Assembly: GCA_937868095.1 (NCBI GenBank)
Contig: CALMLO010000028.1
Location: 105,367-169,366, forward strand
Direction of reading: 5' to 3'
DNA from: an uncultured Phycisphaerales bacterium
GTDB taxonomy: Bacteria; Planctomycetota; Phycisphaerae; Sedimentisphaerales; Anaerohalosphaeraceae
DNA: 64,000 nt
The translations under genes were made by a program, and so were the position numbers. Numbering within the stretch: position 1 is the first letter of the stretch; the number at the start of each line of letters is the position of its first letter. This document shows, in pieces, positions 25,933 through 34,696 of this stretch. The notes below the pieces were generated by a model. The model had not been told where the DNA came from. It ran no database searches and saw only the letters and a program-made list of their open reading frames with translations.

Positions 25933-27495
25933 TTATCCTCGAGCCCCCCGCAGAATGACGCGGTTGCCGTCCGTCCAGTGGTCGCGATAATAGGTAACGG
26001 CTTCGAATGTGTCGCTGACGGCGGCCATTTTTTCGGCAAGTTTGCCGCGAAGCTGCTGGAGAGTGTCCTGGTATTGAGGGTTGGCCGCAAGATTGGTCAT
26101 CTGGCAGGGGTCGGCCTGGTTGTCAAACAGCAGTTCCTGGGGGGCATCGGTGCTGGTGATGCGGTATTTTGCATAGGTATATTGTTTGGTTCGGACGGCC
26201 CGCCATTCGTGTCCGGTATCCCAGGAGGCGGTGGCTCCCGTTCCCTGCATAAGGACGGCATCCGGCTGGGGGCCGGATTGGCCCAGGGCCAGATGGGACA
26301 AGTTCATCCCTTCCATCCGTGAGGGAATCGGCAAGCCCAGCAGTCCGAGGAAAGTCGGGGTAAAATCAACAGCGGACAGGCAGACATCGGAAGTCAGCCC
26401 TGCCGGAATCTGTCCGGGCCAGCGGATAAGAAACGGGATGCGGGCTGCTTCTTCGTAAAAGATGTTTTTGGCACGGCGGCCCTGCGAGCCGAACATTTCT
26501 CCGTGGTCGGAGGAAAAGACGACGATGGTATTTTCGGCCAGCCCGCCGGCTTCGAGAAACTGCATCAGACGTCCGAAGTTCCAGTCGAGATTGGCGGTCA
26601 TCGCATAATAGTTTCGCCTCCAGCTTTCTAAAGAGGCCCTTTCTGAATCGGACAGGCGTGCCCATGCGTCCGCATAGGGGTCGTTGGAGGGCTTGTAATT
26701 GGGCGGATTGGGCAGCGAGGTGTTGGCAAACATTGCCCGATATTCCTCAGGAACATTGTCGTTGGACCAGGGATCGTGCGGGGTACCCCAGGAAAGAACC
26801 ATGGCAAACGGATGGGAGGATTCGGCGGCTCTGCATTTGAGCCATTGAATGGCCAGGTCGGTTTGGGCATCCGGCTCATAAACGCCGGGACCATAAAAGA
26901 TTTTGTCTTTGGACTCGGTATGGTAATAGGTGTTGTAGTAGTCGTGGTGGAAATTGTAAGCGGCCCAGAAGCCGTTAAAGCCGAGCCGATGCACACCGCG
27001 GGGGACAAAGGAATTGTCCGGATTGTAATGATCGCCGAGCACATTGGCGTAAAGATGCCATTTGCCGATGTAGGCGGTGTTGTAGCCGGCACGGGTCAGG
27101 CAGTGCCCCAAACAATCCTGATAGGGATTGAGCCGCAATTCGTTAATGACCATTCCATGGCTGGTGGTGTATTTGCCGGTCATCAGGGTTGCCCGAAAGG
27201 CCGAGCAGACGGGGGTATTGGAGACGGTGTTGACGAAGTTGGCCCCCTGGGCGGCAAACCGGTCGAGATTGGGGGTATGGGCTTGGCCGGTATAATGGGT
27301 GCCGTTCCAGTAAGAGGCATAGCCGCAGTGATTCAGCCCCAGTTGGTCGGCCAGGACAATCAGCAGATTGGGTCGGCGGGGCGAAGACGATGCGGCATAC
27401 AGCGAAGGAGCCAGCCGATTTAAGAGCAGCCCGGCCGCTCCCAAACATCCTTGCTGAAGCAAAGTGCGACGATCGATTTTCATTGAATGACTCAT
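25933..27495 (-). CDS. Tat-exported sulfatase (Cys-type)
   Basis: 520 residues. KIDRRTLLQQGCLGAAG near the N-terminus is a twin-arginine signal, so the enzyme is exported folded. Sulfatase landmarks: NLLIVLADQ (metal ligands), NTPVCSAFRATLMTGKY with Cys97-x-Ala-x-Arg101 as the formylglycine motif, IGKWHL, and SSDHGEMFG. The start at 27495 has AGGAG 7 bases upstream; an ATG at 27483 is also possible. It is followed directly by its anSME and lies at the end of the ECF sigma/FecR/LamG arm, suggesting sulfated-glycan desulfation. Specific substrate unknown. Confidence 0.93.
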   Translation of the reverse strand: MSHSMKIDRRTLLQQGCLGAAGLLLNRLAPSLYAASSSPRRPNLLIVLADQLGLNHCGYASYWNGTHYTGQAHTPNLDRFAAQGANFVNTVSNTPVCSAFRATLMTGKYTTSHGMVINELRLNPYQDCLGHCLTRAGYNTAYIGKWHLYANVLGDHYNPDNSFVPRGVHRLGFNGFWAAYNFHHDYYNTYYHTESKDKIFYGPGVYEPDAQTDLAIQWLKCRAAESSHPFAMVLSWGTPHDPWSNDNVPEEYRAMFANTSLPNPPNYKPSNDPYADAWARLSDSERASLESWRRNYYAMTANLDWNFGRLMQFLEAGGLAENTIVVFSSDHGEMFGSQGRRAKNIFYEEAARIPFLIRWPGQIPAGLTSDVCLSAVDFTPTFLGLLGLPIPSRMEGMNLSHLALGQSGPQPDAVLMQGTGATASWDTGHEWRAVRTKQYTYAKYRITSTDAPQELLFDNQADPCQMTNLAANPQYQDTLQQLRGKLAEKMAAVSDTFEAVTYYRDHWTDGNRVILRGARG

Positions 27496-27547
27496 TACAG
27501 AACTCCTATCTTCCATTTTCGTTTCAGAAAGTCAAGTTCAGCGTCTT

Positions 27548-28810
27548 TTATTGGGGTCGAAAATCCTGACATTCCGGATTCGGCCAGCTGCAGGCAATCC
27601 ATTCTGAAACGAAAAAGGCAAAATCTTCTAAGTTTACCTGGCAGTCCAGATTGAAATCGGCGGGATTAAAGCCCCAGCTGCCGCAGTCGTTTTCCTCAAT
27701 TTGGACAGGGATATCCGATAATGCGTAGTTGAAATAGAGCGAGGCGGGGTCGGTGGAAACGGTCAGGGCAATCGCGGTCTCGTGAACAGCACGCTCCATG
27801 TCGCTGTCGTCGATAGCCGTGATGGTGATCGTCTGGGGGGTCATCCAGTTTTCCGCGGTAAACACGACCTCTGAGGGAGAGATGATGACCTGAGCCGGAT
27901 TGAGTTTGTCGGTGAGGGTGATTGTAAGCGGATATTCCATCGGGCTGGAAGTGATGGAAATGGTCAGTTCATCGGAAGCACTGCCTTCTCTGACCTGGGT
28001 AGTTCCTTCAGTCTGGTTGACGAGAATGATTCCTAAGGGGTGGGTAAAAGTGGTAATCTGCAGATTGTCCAGAAAGATGCCGGCGGCGGGGGTGCGTCCG
28101 CTGATGCCGATGTAGTTGGCGCCGGTATGCTCCCAGGTAAAAGACTGAATCGTTTGCTGGATTCCATCGAAATAGACAACGGCTGCGACGGGGCTGGAGG
28201 CGTTAAAGTCCGATACAAGAAAATCCACCGTGATTGTGCCGGCGGAAGCCCCGACAGGAATCGTCTGAAGCAGATTGCCGTTGCTCCAGATGCGCAGGTT
28301 CTGGTCTAAAGCGATGTCCACAAAGAAATCGGAAACGCCGACGCCCTGGTTGGCCCGCGCGGTGTTGGGCCGGAAGGGCGTGAGGGAATCGAAAGAATCC
28401 TGGGCGGCCATGGCTTCGTCTCGAGTGTTGCCGACACCGAAGCCGGCAAAGCGGTTGGGCTGGTCATCGGCACTGGTAATCGAAACAACAGTGAGCGAAA
28501 CGGAAAAGCCGTCCGCCTCAAGGATTTCATTGTCGATGAAGTTGTGGTCAAGGAAAAGACTGCTCATTCCCGGACCCATAGCGATATTCAGCTGGTTGGA
28601 GAGAATCTGAATCGAGGTAGGCAGGCCGGAGCCCTCCCACACTTCCTGATAGGTCAGAGGGGCCAGCAAGCCGCTCATTCCTGCCGAGGAGGCGTCTATA
28701 TCGGTGTTGTCGGGACGGTCAAAGGTGTCGAGAAAAAGGACGTCGGCCTGTGAATAAGCCGGCAGAAATACGCTGACGGCTGCCAGACAAAAGAAGAATA
28801 ACTGTTTCAT
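27548..28810 (-). CDS. Secreted LamG-like / Calx-beta-like / half-dockerin protein
   Basis: 420 residues. Signal peptide (MKQLFFFCLAAVSVFLPAYSQA); a 230-residue beta-rich N-terminal domain (24-254, opening VLFLDTFDRPDNTDIDASSAG) resembling a concanavalin-like jelly roll; then a stretch similar to planctomycete Calx-beta-like repeats (FTAENWMTPQTITITAIDD). The C-terminus has one EF-hand-like repeat (FNPADFNLDCQVNLEDFAFF) of the half-dockerin type, with flanking Cys. The N-terminal domain is a near copy of that in the upstream gene. No enzyme motif seen; probably a surface or carbohydrate-binding protein. Confidence 0.75.
   Translation of the reverse strand: MKQLFFFCLAAVSVFLPAYSQADVLFLDTFDRPDNTDIDASSAGMSGLLAPLTYQEVWEGSGLPTSIQILSNQLNIAMGPGMSSLFLDHNFIDNEILEADGFSVSLTVVSITSADDQPNRFAGFGVGNTRDEAMAAQDSFDSLTPFRPNTARANQGVGVSDFFVDIALDQNLRIWSNGNLLQTIPVGASAGTITVDFLVSDFNASSPVAAVVYFDGIQQTIQSFTWEHTGANYIGISGRTPAAGIFLDNLQITTFTHPLGIILVNQTEGTTQVREGSASDELTISITSSPMEYPLTITLTDKLNPAQVIISPSEVVFTAENWMTPQTITITAIDDSDMERAVHETAIALTVSTDPASLYFNYALSDIPVQIEENDCGSWGFNPADFNLDCQVNLEDFAFFVSEWIACSWPNPECQDFRPQ
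28048..28741 (-). repeat. Copy 1 of a duplicated 690-bp coding segment
   Basis: Encodes the 230-residue N-terminal domain of the 420-residue protein. It matches 30360-31053 with long identical DNA runs, for example around the codons for GFGVGNTRDEAMAA. About 2.3 kb apart, direct orientation. Confidence 0.85.
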
Positions 28811-28829
28811 ACGTGTGAGTCCCCCAAAT

Positions 28830-28855
28830 GGGGAAGGGGGTTGTCCCCCTTCCCC
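28830..28855 (-). other. Strong GC hairpin between the two LamG genes
   Basis: Perfect 11-bp stem GGGGAAGGGGG / CCCCCTTCCCC with loop TTGT, in the 68-base gap between two genes of the minus arm. No T-run follows, so it is more likely an mRNA stability or partial-termination element. Confidence 0.7.
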
Positions 28856-28878
28856 GGGATTGCTGCTGGTTTATGGTG

Positions 28879-31128
28879 TTAGTTGCAATCGGATTGAGGA
28901 TACAATCCGCATTCAAGCCAATGCTGCATAAAGACGGCAAAATCAGCAAGATTGATTACGCAGTCCGGCTGATCGCCGTCAGGTCCGCCTCCGGCGATGT
29001 CGAAGGACAGGTCTGCCTGGTTCAGATTCAGGCAGATCGGGATTTCGAGCACATCGTAGTACACGTCCACGATTTCGGCAGGAGTCATTGCATAGTTGTA
29101 GATGCGGACGTCATCGAGAGTGCCGTTGAATGGGGCCACCAAAATACCGGATTTGCGGTTGTTGGAACCGATAAAGATTGGGGCATCGGTGCGGACGGGC
29201 GTTAAGGTGGCGTTGGACGCTTTCCGGACGCCGTTGACATAGAGAACGGCTCCCTGCGGTCCAACCGTAACCGCCAGATGGGCCCATTGTCCTGCCGCTG
29301 GGGCGGGGGTTGTAGCGGCCTGGGTGTAATTGGTGGAGAAATTGATGTTGCCTTCCGGTGAAAATTCCCAATACCAGCTGGTGAGGTTGTCGTTGTCAAA
29401 TTCCCGTTTGGTTATCAGGCCTTGATACGCCCCGTTGATGCCGTTCCATTTGGCCCAGAGAGACAGGGTCATCTGGCCGGTGAATTCATAAGGATTCCAG
29501 CGTCCGATTTCGGCTGCGGCCAGGGGCTGGACGGTAAGATCGAGGCCCTGTCCGGTTTCAGCCGGGTCAACGCCGTTTACGAAGGAACCAGCCGCAGGCG
29601 GCAGATTGGGCTCGCCGTGACGGCCTTCGGAGCTGCTGTCGAGATAAAGGCCGTTCTGGTAATCGGCGGCATCGAGGGTCCAGTGCCCCACCAGACGGCG
29701 AACGCCGATGGCCGCGGTTGCGGAAGCGACGGCGTTTTCAGAGCCGCTGGAGTTTTCCACCAGGCAGTAATAGATCCCCTCATCAGCAATCTGAATGTCA
29801 CTGATGGTAAGCAGAGAACGATACTGGGTTTGGCCAAGCGGCGTCAGCTCGATGGAGATTCTGCCGCCGGCGGAGAGCTCCTGGTCCGGGTCTGCTGTTT
29901 TAAACCATCGGATGGAAGGTTCTGTCGCACTGGTAAATTGGCATTCCATCTGGGCTGCGGCTCCAATATCCGCAACGGCTATGGTCGGCTGGCGGGTGAT
30001 GATGGGGAATGTGTATGTATCAAACGACCAGACCCAGCCGGTGATGGTATTGGGGTCATGGGGGCCGGAGGGCGTGCCGCCGACCAGGATGCTTTCATCG
30101 ACGCGCCAGTAATAGACCTTGTCTCTGCTGAAGGAATAGAGGCCGTACGAGACCGGATCAGGGGTATCCGGCACGATGATGGGAGAAACCGAAGCAAAGT
30201 TGGGTTCGGTATGCGCGATGTAGAGATAATGCCTGATGATGGCCGGATTCGGATTGCCGCTGCTGTCTTTGCCTTTGTTCCAGTGAAGAACCAGCGAGGT
30301 CGGCAGTACCATCTTTTCACCATCGGCAGGATAGGGCTGGTTGGCTCTGTCTTCATAAACAGTGGAGATCACCAGGTTGTCCAGGAAGATGCCGGCGGCA
30401 GGGGTGCGTCCGCTGATGCCGATGTAGTTGGCATTGGTATGATCCCAGGTAAAGGATTGCGTGGTAACAAGCGTTCCATTGAAATAGACAACGGCTTTGA
30501 CGGTGCTGCCGGCATTGAAATCGTCTGTCAGGAAATCCACCCGTATGGTCCCGGCGGCGGCCCCGACAGGGATCGTCTGAAGCAGATTGCCGTTGCTCCA
30601 GATGCGCAGGTTCTGGTCCAAGGCGATGTCCGCAAAAAAGTCGGAGACGCCGATGCCCTGGTTGGCCCGCGCGATGTTGGGCCGGAAGGGCGTGAGGGAA
30701 TCGAAAGAATCCTTGGCAGCCATGGCTTCGTCTCGAGTATTGCCGACGCCGAAGCCGGCAAAGCGGTTGGGCTGGTCATCGGCACTGGTAATCGAAACAA
30801 CAGTGAGCGAAACGGAAAAGCCGTCCGCCTCAAGAATTGCATTGTCGATGAAGTTGTGATCAAGGAAAAGACTGCTCATTCCAGGGCCCATAGCGATATT
30901 CAGCTGGTTAGAGAGAATCTGAATCGACGTGGCCAGCCCGGAGCCCTCCCACACTTCCTGATAAATCATCGGCGCCAGGGGACCGCTCATTCCTGCCGAA
31001 GAGGCATCAATGTCGGTGTTGTTGGGCCGGTCAAAGGTGTCGCTGAAAAGAACCTGAGCCGGGACAGCCGCCCAGACGGGGGCAGCCAGCAGCGACAGAA
31101 TTAAGAAAAATTGGAGCATGGTTTTCAT
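28879..31128 (-). CDS. Secreted multidomain LamG-like / Fn3-like / Ig / LamG / half-dockerin protein
   Basis: 749 residues. Order: signal peptide (1-25); N-terminal domain (26-256) nearly identical to the downstream gene's; an Fn3-like segment with VYYWRVDES (about 258-385); an Ig-like domain ending DEGIYYCLVENSSGS (about 386-475); a LamG jelly roll (about 476-690, WAHLAVTVGPQGAVLYVNG, DDVRIYNYAMT); and a C-terminal EF-hand-like half-dockerin (QPDCVINLADFAVFMQHWLEC). The Fn3-Ig-LamG-dockerin tail mirrors that of the 777-residue protein in the plus arm. Starts 52 bases after the FecR gene. No catalytic motif; likely glycan-binding surface protein. Confidence 0.75.
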   Translation of the reverse strand: MKTMLQFFLILSLLAAPVWAAVPAQVLFSDTFDRPNNTDIDASSAGMSGPLAPMIYQEVWEGSGLATSIQILSNQLNIAMGPGMSSLFLDHNFIDNAILEADGFSVSLTVVSITSADDQPNRFAGFGVGNTRDEAMAAKDSFDSLTPFRPNIARANQGIGVSDFFADIALDQNLRIWSNGNLLQTIPVGAAAGTIRVDFLTDDFNAGSTVKAVVYFNGTLVTTQSFTWDHTNANYIGISGRTPAAGIFLDNLVISTVYEDRANQPYPADGEKMVLPTSLVLHWNKGKDSSGNPNPAIIRHYLYIAHTEPNFASVSPIIVPDTPDPVSYGLYSFSRDKVYYWRVDESILVGGTPSGPHDPNTITGWVWSFDTYTFPIITRQPTIAVADIGAAAQMECQFTSATEPSIRWFKTADPDQELSAGGRISIELTPLGQTQYRSLLTISDIQIADEGIYYCLVENSSGSENAVASATAAIGVRRLVGHWTLDAADYQNGLYLDSSSEGRHGEPNLPPAAGSFVNGVDPAETGQGLDLTVQPLAAAEIGRWNPYEFTGQMTLSLWAKWNGINGAYQGLITKREFDNDNLTSWYWEFSPEGNINFSTNYTQAATTPAPAAGQWAHLAVTVGPQGAVLYVNGVRKASNATLTPVRTDAPIFIGSNNRKSGILVAPFNGTLDDVRIYNYAMTPAEIVDVYYDVLEIPICLNLNQADLSFDIAGGGPDGDQPDCVINLADFAVFMQHWLECGLYPQSDCN
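30360..31053 (-). repeat. Copy 2 of a duplicated 690-bp coding segment
   Basis: N-terminal domain of the 749-residue protein, the direct-repeat partner of 28048-28741. About 30 amino-acid differences over 230, clustered at the ends. Confidence 0.85.
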
Positions 31129-31180
31129 CTGATTTGACCTCCTGAATTGGTTTTTGATGTGTTTTTCTCCAAGAACATTT

Positions 31181-32827
31181 TTATTTTTTCAACGCTGTTT
31201 CATAAAGATTCCGAATATCTTTTTCAGAAAAGGCCCGGTCAAAAAAGGCGATTTCGCCAATGGCGCCGGAAAATCCCGGCTCGAGTTCTTTGAGGGTCTG
31301 TCCGAAAGACAGACGAAGATAGCGTTCGAGCGGAGTATCCTGCGGACGTTCCGATTGGGCACAGAGACGGCCGTTCAGGTACAGGCATTTTCGGCTGCCC
31401 TGGGCGTGTGTGACGGCAATCCAGTACCATTGGCCCGCCTGGAGCGGTTCTGGACTGCTGATGGCATTGACCTTGCGTGAATCGCCCTGACGATCGGGAT
31501 AATAAGCCATGTGTTCGAGTTTTCCCTCTTCGCTGATTTTCAGGATGCGGTAATAGGTATTTTCCGGACCGTTGGATGTACTTTGAGCAGTCAGATGGGC
31601 CCAGATGAGCTGCGGTTCGATGGAATCCAGCCGCAGCCAGCAGGAGACAGTGTAGTCGCCGGAGCTGTTTTGGAAAATCGGCCAAACATTCAAAACCCGC
31701 ACAGATTGGCCCGGCGTCATTCGCAGGGCAAAGGAACGGATACCCTGCTGAAGGAACGGGCCTTCGACAACTTCCTGATTCGGCGATAGATGAATCTGAA
31801 GCCCTGCTTTGCCGGTTATTTCGCAGAAAGTCTGAGGGAGTTTTTCTTTGAGGCGGAAATCAAGAATCGGCTGAAGTGCTTCTACGCAGGATTCAAACGC
31901 CGAGGGAAGCCGATAGATAAACTCCTCCGGTCTGGCCGGAATGGGGGTGAGGGTTTGTCCGGATGCCGAGGCGGCCTGAAAGGCCGTTAGGCGGAGATTT
32001 TTCTGAGAGGAACGAACATCCGAGCCAAGATGCATTTCGACGGTTCCTTCGAGGACATGCGCTTCAGTTTCGGCATACTGATCCATGGCAACGCCGAATT
32101 TGGTACCGTAATCAATGATGCAGGCCGAGGGGGTGCGGACTGTAAATCCGTGACCGCTGGGGGGGACTTCGGCGGTTAATTTCCCCTGAATCAGAAAGAG
32201 CTGGTTGTCGTTTTCGAGCCGAAACTCAGAGGGGCCTTCGAGCAGAACCAGAGAGCCGCGATCAGTGCGGATTCGGATGAGTCCTTGTTCGAGCCGGAGG
32301 ATTTGCCGTCCGAGAATTTTTCCGGAGCCCTCGTTGTCCATTTCGTCGGCGAAAACGGCCTTGTAGGTTTCGAGGATTTGCCCGTACTGGGTGTCCCGCA
32401 TCGGCATCCAGTGCGTGTAGAGAAACAGCAGCAGTGCGGCCGCCAGAGAGGCGAACATCGGCATCAGACTGCTTTTGCGAAAGACAGGGGGCTTTTTGGA
32501 GAGCGGCACCGGCGTCGGGGACGGCTGCGGTGCAGGTTCTTCTTCGATTTTGACGGCCGGGGAGCACTGTTCCATTTTGGCCAGGGAAAGCCATAGTTCC
32601 TGCCTGAGCGGGCCTTCCTCGGACTCTTCGGCCAGCTCCCATTTCAGCATATTGGGGGATTTCTCCAACTGGGCGCAGGTTTCAATCACTGCCAGATAGA
32701 GGGTTCGCGTGTCCGGCCGGTTCTGGAGCTGCTTTTCAAAGGCCTCAAAATCCTCCGGAGAGAGGGAGCCGTCCAGCATTCGCATGATGGTACGGCAGAT
32801 TTCAAACTGTTCCCGTATCGATTCCAT
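31181..32827 (-). CDS. FecR-like anti-sigma regulator with C-terminal LamG domain
   Basis: 548 residues from the ATG at 32827, which overlaps the sigma gene stop (TGATG). A cytoplasmic N-terminal part (1-120, MRMLDGSLSPEDFEAFEKQL) is followed by one membrane segment (about 121-140). The periplasmic FecR domain (about 185-270) has LVLLEGPSEFRLENDN and FTVRTPSACIIDYGTKFGV. The C-terminal domain (about 365-545) has LamG features (YTVSCWLRLDS, YLNGRLCAQS, IGEIAFFDRAFSEKDI). FecR proteins transmit outside signals to an ECF sigma; here the LamG tail could be the ligand sensor. Gene pair and overlap with sigma are directly visible; sensing is inferred. Confidence 0.82.
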   Translation of the reverse strand: MESIREQFEICRTIMRMLDGSLSPEDFEAFEKQLQNRPDTRTLYLAVIETCAQLEKSPNMLKWELAEESEEGPLRQELWLSLAKMEQCSPAVKIEEEPAPQPSPTPVPLSKKPPVFRKSSLMPMFASLAAALLLFLYTHWMPMRDTQYGQILETYKAVFADEMDNEGSGKILGRQILRLEQGLIRIRTDRGSLVLLEGPSEFRLENDNQLFLIQGKLTAEVPPSGHGFTVRTPSACIIDYGTKFGVAMDQYAETEAHVLEGTVEMHLGSDVRSSQKNLRLTAFQAASASGQTLTPIPARPEEFIYRLPSAFESCVEALQPILDFRLKEKLPQTFCEITGKAGLQIHLSPNQEVVEGPFLQQGIRSFALRMTPGQSVRVLNVWPIFQNSSGDYTVSCWLRLDSIEPQLIWAHLTAQSTSNGPENTYYRILKISEEGKLEHMAYYPDRQGDSRKVNAISSPEPLQAGQWYWIAVTHAQGSRKCLYLNGRLCAQSERPQDTPLERYLRLSFGQTLKELEPGFSGAIGEIAFFDRAFSEKDIRNLYETALKK

Positions 32828-33372
32828 CAGGATTGCTCCGCCGAGATGTTCCGCTGAACACATTCGAACAGAAAATAATGCACTTTTGCGAGAGTTTTAT
32901 AAACCAGTTCGATGGATTTGCCCCATTGGAGAGCGATTTGTTTAACGGGCAGGGCCTGATGATAGCGAAGATTCACGAGGAGCCGTTCTTTTTCGGATAA
33001 TTTTTTCAGACAGTCTTTCAGCGCTTCTGCCCGCAGGGGTTTGGCGGACTGATTGGCTGCATACGTTTCCGAGAGAAGTTTGAGCGTTTCTGAGGAGAAA
33101 CGCAAAGGACAGCGAGCGGTTTTTCTGCGATGTTCGAGAATGAGAAAATAGGCAATTTTGCAGCCCCAGGCAATAAAACTGGAGCCGAGTTTAAAATCTT
33201 CGAATTTGCGCCACATTAAAGAGGATGCCTCCTGGAAAATGTCTTCGGCATCGACGGAGTTGGGGACCATGGTGAGAATATAAGTATAAATCTCTGCCTG
33301 ACTTTGGGCATAATATCGAAAAAAGATGTCTTCTTTTTGCAGATTTCTGTTTTCGTTTTCGCCAGCTGACAT
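32827..33372 (-). CDS. ECF sigma factor (first of two)
   Basis: 181 residues with sigma region 2 (NSVDAEDIFQEASSLMWRKFEDF, SSFIAWGCKIAYFLILEHRRK) and region 4 (LSEKERLLVNLRYHQALPVKQIALQWGKSIELVYKTLAKVHYFL), and no regions 1 or 3. It overlaps a FecR gene downstream by one base and starts the minus arm of the divergent cluster. It probably directs transcription of its own operon and possibly others; its target promoters are unknown. Confidence 0.9.
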   Translation of the reverse strand: MSAGENENRNLQKEDIFFRYYAQSQAEIYTYILTMVPNSVDAEDIFQEASSLMWRKFEDFKLGSSFIAWGCKIAYFLILEHRRKTARCPLRFSSETLKLLSETYAANQSAKPLRAEALKDCLKKLSEKERLLVNLRYHQALPVKQIALQWGKSIELVYKTLAKVHYFLFECVQRNISAEQS

Positions 33373-33425
33373 ATTGGATTAGTTTCCTAAGGTTTAACCC
33401 TCAATTGTTTCAAATTCTTCCCTAT

Positions 33426-33431
33426 ATTATA
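33426..33431 (-). promoter_or_regulatory. TATAAT box of the minus-arm promoter
   Basis: Minus-strand TATAAT 54 bases upstream of the first sigma gene. No good TTGACA-like box at 16-18 bases, so it may depend on an activator or another sigma factor. Confidence 0.4.
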
Positions 33432-33482
33432 ACCGTTGGTTTTTTGTTTTTTTGTAAAAATAGGAAGATTAAAAGTGGATAG

Positions 33483-33510
33483 TTGTATTTTCCATAAAAA
33501 GGTGTATAAT
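33483..33510 (+). promoter_or_regulatory. Sigma-70-like promoter of the plus arm
   Basis: TTGTAT (33483-33488), 16-base spacer, TATAAT (33505-33510). It would give a leader of about 215 bases before the pseudopilin ATG. Confidence 0.55.
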
Positions 33511-33674
33511 GTCTGAATACAAATAATATTTTTGGAAATAGAGTTCTGTAAGTTCTTTTTTTGTGGATAGTTATGCTGACAAGAACATATTTTTCCAAAA
33601 AACACCTTCCAATTTCCACGCCGAACTTCAAATAATAGAGGAAGGGGAGTAAAAATATCTGTCCATTAAGGATT

Positions 33675-33697
33675 TTGTGGATGCGGATGCTCCACAA
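33675..33697 (+). other. Hairpin in the pseudopilin leader
   Basis: 7-bp stem TTGTGGA / TCCACAA with a 9-base loop, ending 33 bases before the ATG. No T-run. Possible leader regulatory structure; not recognised as any known riboswitch. Confidence 0.35.
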
Positions 33698-33730
33698 TAA
33701 AGCGCCAAATATAAAGAAAGGAACAAGTAA

Positions 33731-34585
33731 ATGAAAAAAAGGTTTTCTGCACCGGTAAAAATTCGTGAGCACAAGGGTTTTACCCTGATTGAATTGCTGG
33801 TGGTGATCGCCATTATTTCCCTTTTGCTGGCTGTGCTGATTCCGGCGCTGAGCCGGGCCAAGATTTATGCCCAGCGCATGCAGTGTGCCAACAATCTCAA
33901 GCAGCAGGCCCTGGGAACACTGCTGTATGCCAGCGACAACGATAATTATGTTCCCTCCTCGCAGGGGCTGCCGTGGCTGTGGGATATGAGTTTTTGGGCT
34001 ACCAACCAGCTGGCTCATTATGCCGGCTTTGATGACAACAAGACCTTTTTCTGCCCGGCCAATAAACTCAAGCAGTATGATGATGCCCGCGTCTGGCAAT
34101 TCAGTCTGCTCAGCGGAACCTATCCAAACCCGGTTCCTCTTCGGGACGAAAGCAGGATGACAACGGATGATCTGAAGAGAAATTATCGGGTTCTCCCCTA
34201 TATTTATATGTTTGATAAAATCAATTCGGATGGGACGTCTGCGTTGCCGGCCTACTTAATCAATCCTCGGGAACAGGCCAAGTGGATTCGCAAACTTTCC
34301 GACCTGACCAATGCCAGTGCCAAGATTATGACAACGGATGCTGTGATCAGCAACGGCACGCAGAGGCAGTCATGCAAGTTTGATGAACTTACCGAAGGAA
34401 CGATTGATGATCTGAGCGGGGGAAACTTGCGGGACAGCACCAACCATTTTTCCCGCCAGCGGAACAACGCAGGGCTTTTGCCGGAAGGAGCCAATACGGC
34501 TTATGCGGATGGGCATGTGGACTGGCGGAGTTTCGCCCGGATGAATCCCCGGGTTGAGACATCCGGAATGTATTTCTGGTGGTAA
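33731..34585 (+). CDS. Type II secretion pseudopilin-like protein (planctomycete type)
   Basis: 284 residues. Prepilin peptidase site and hydrophobic helix [21 protein letters not shown] start near residue 16, so it is processed and assembled by a type II/IV pilus-like machine. The C-terminus ends [13 protein letters not shown], a variant of the DG-type motif of the large planctomycete H-X9-DG pseudopilin family. AAAGGAAC precedes the ATG. Between the two ECF/FecR pairs; possibly a secretion-linked or surface component of the same system. Role in these cells is not established. Confidence 0.85.
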   Translation: MKKRFSAPVKIREHKGFTLIELLVVIAIISLLLAVLIPALSRAKIYAQRMQCANNLKQQALGTLLYASDNDNYVPSSQGLPWLWDMSFWATNQLAHYAGFDDNKTFFCPANKLKQYDDARVWQFSLLSGTYPNPVPLRDESRMTTDDLKRNYRVLPYIYMFDKINSDGTSALPAYLINPREQAKWIRKLSDLTNASAKIMTTDAVISNGTQRQSCKFDELTEGTIDDLSGGNLRDSTNHFSRQRNNAGLLPEGANTAYADGHVDWRSFARMNPRVETSGMYFWW

Positions 34586-34696
34586 TCCGGCTGTTTTGCT
34601 TTGTGTGTGCAAGGAGATAGGTTTGAAGAAACGGACCGGCAAAGCGGACGCCGCAGATTTTGGAAACAAATTGCCTCGGATGGGAAGTGTTTCTAA

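Larger units (their letters stand above)
33373..33730 (+). other. AT-rich divergent control region (358 bp)
   Basis: No gene found. It separates the two ECF/FecR arms, is distinctly richer in A+T than the rest of the window, and holds outward promoter elements plus a leader hairpin. Confidence 0.7.

Noticed and set aside
29422..31104. 560-codon plus-strand frame opposite the 749-aa LamG gene
   Set aside because: Antisense shadow; Gly/Arg/Asp-rich with no recognisable domain.
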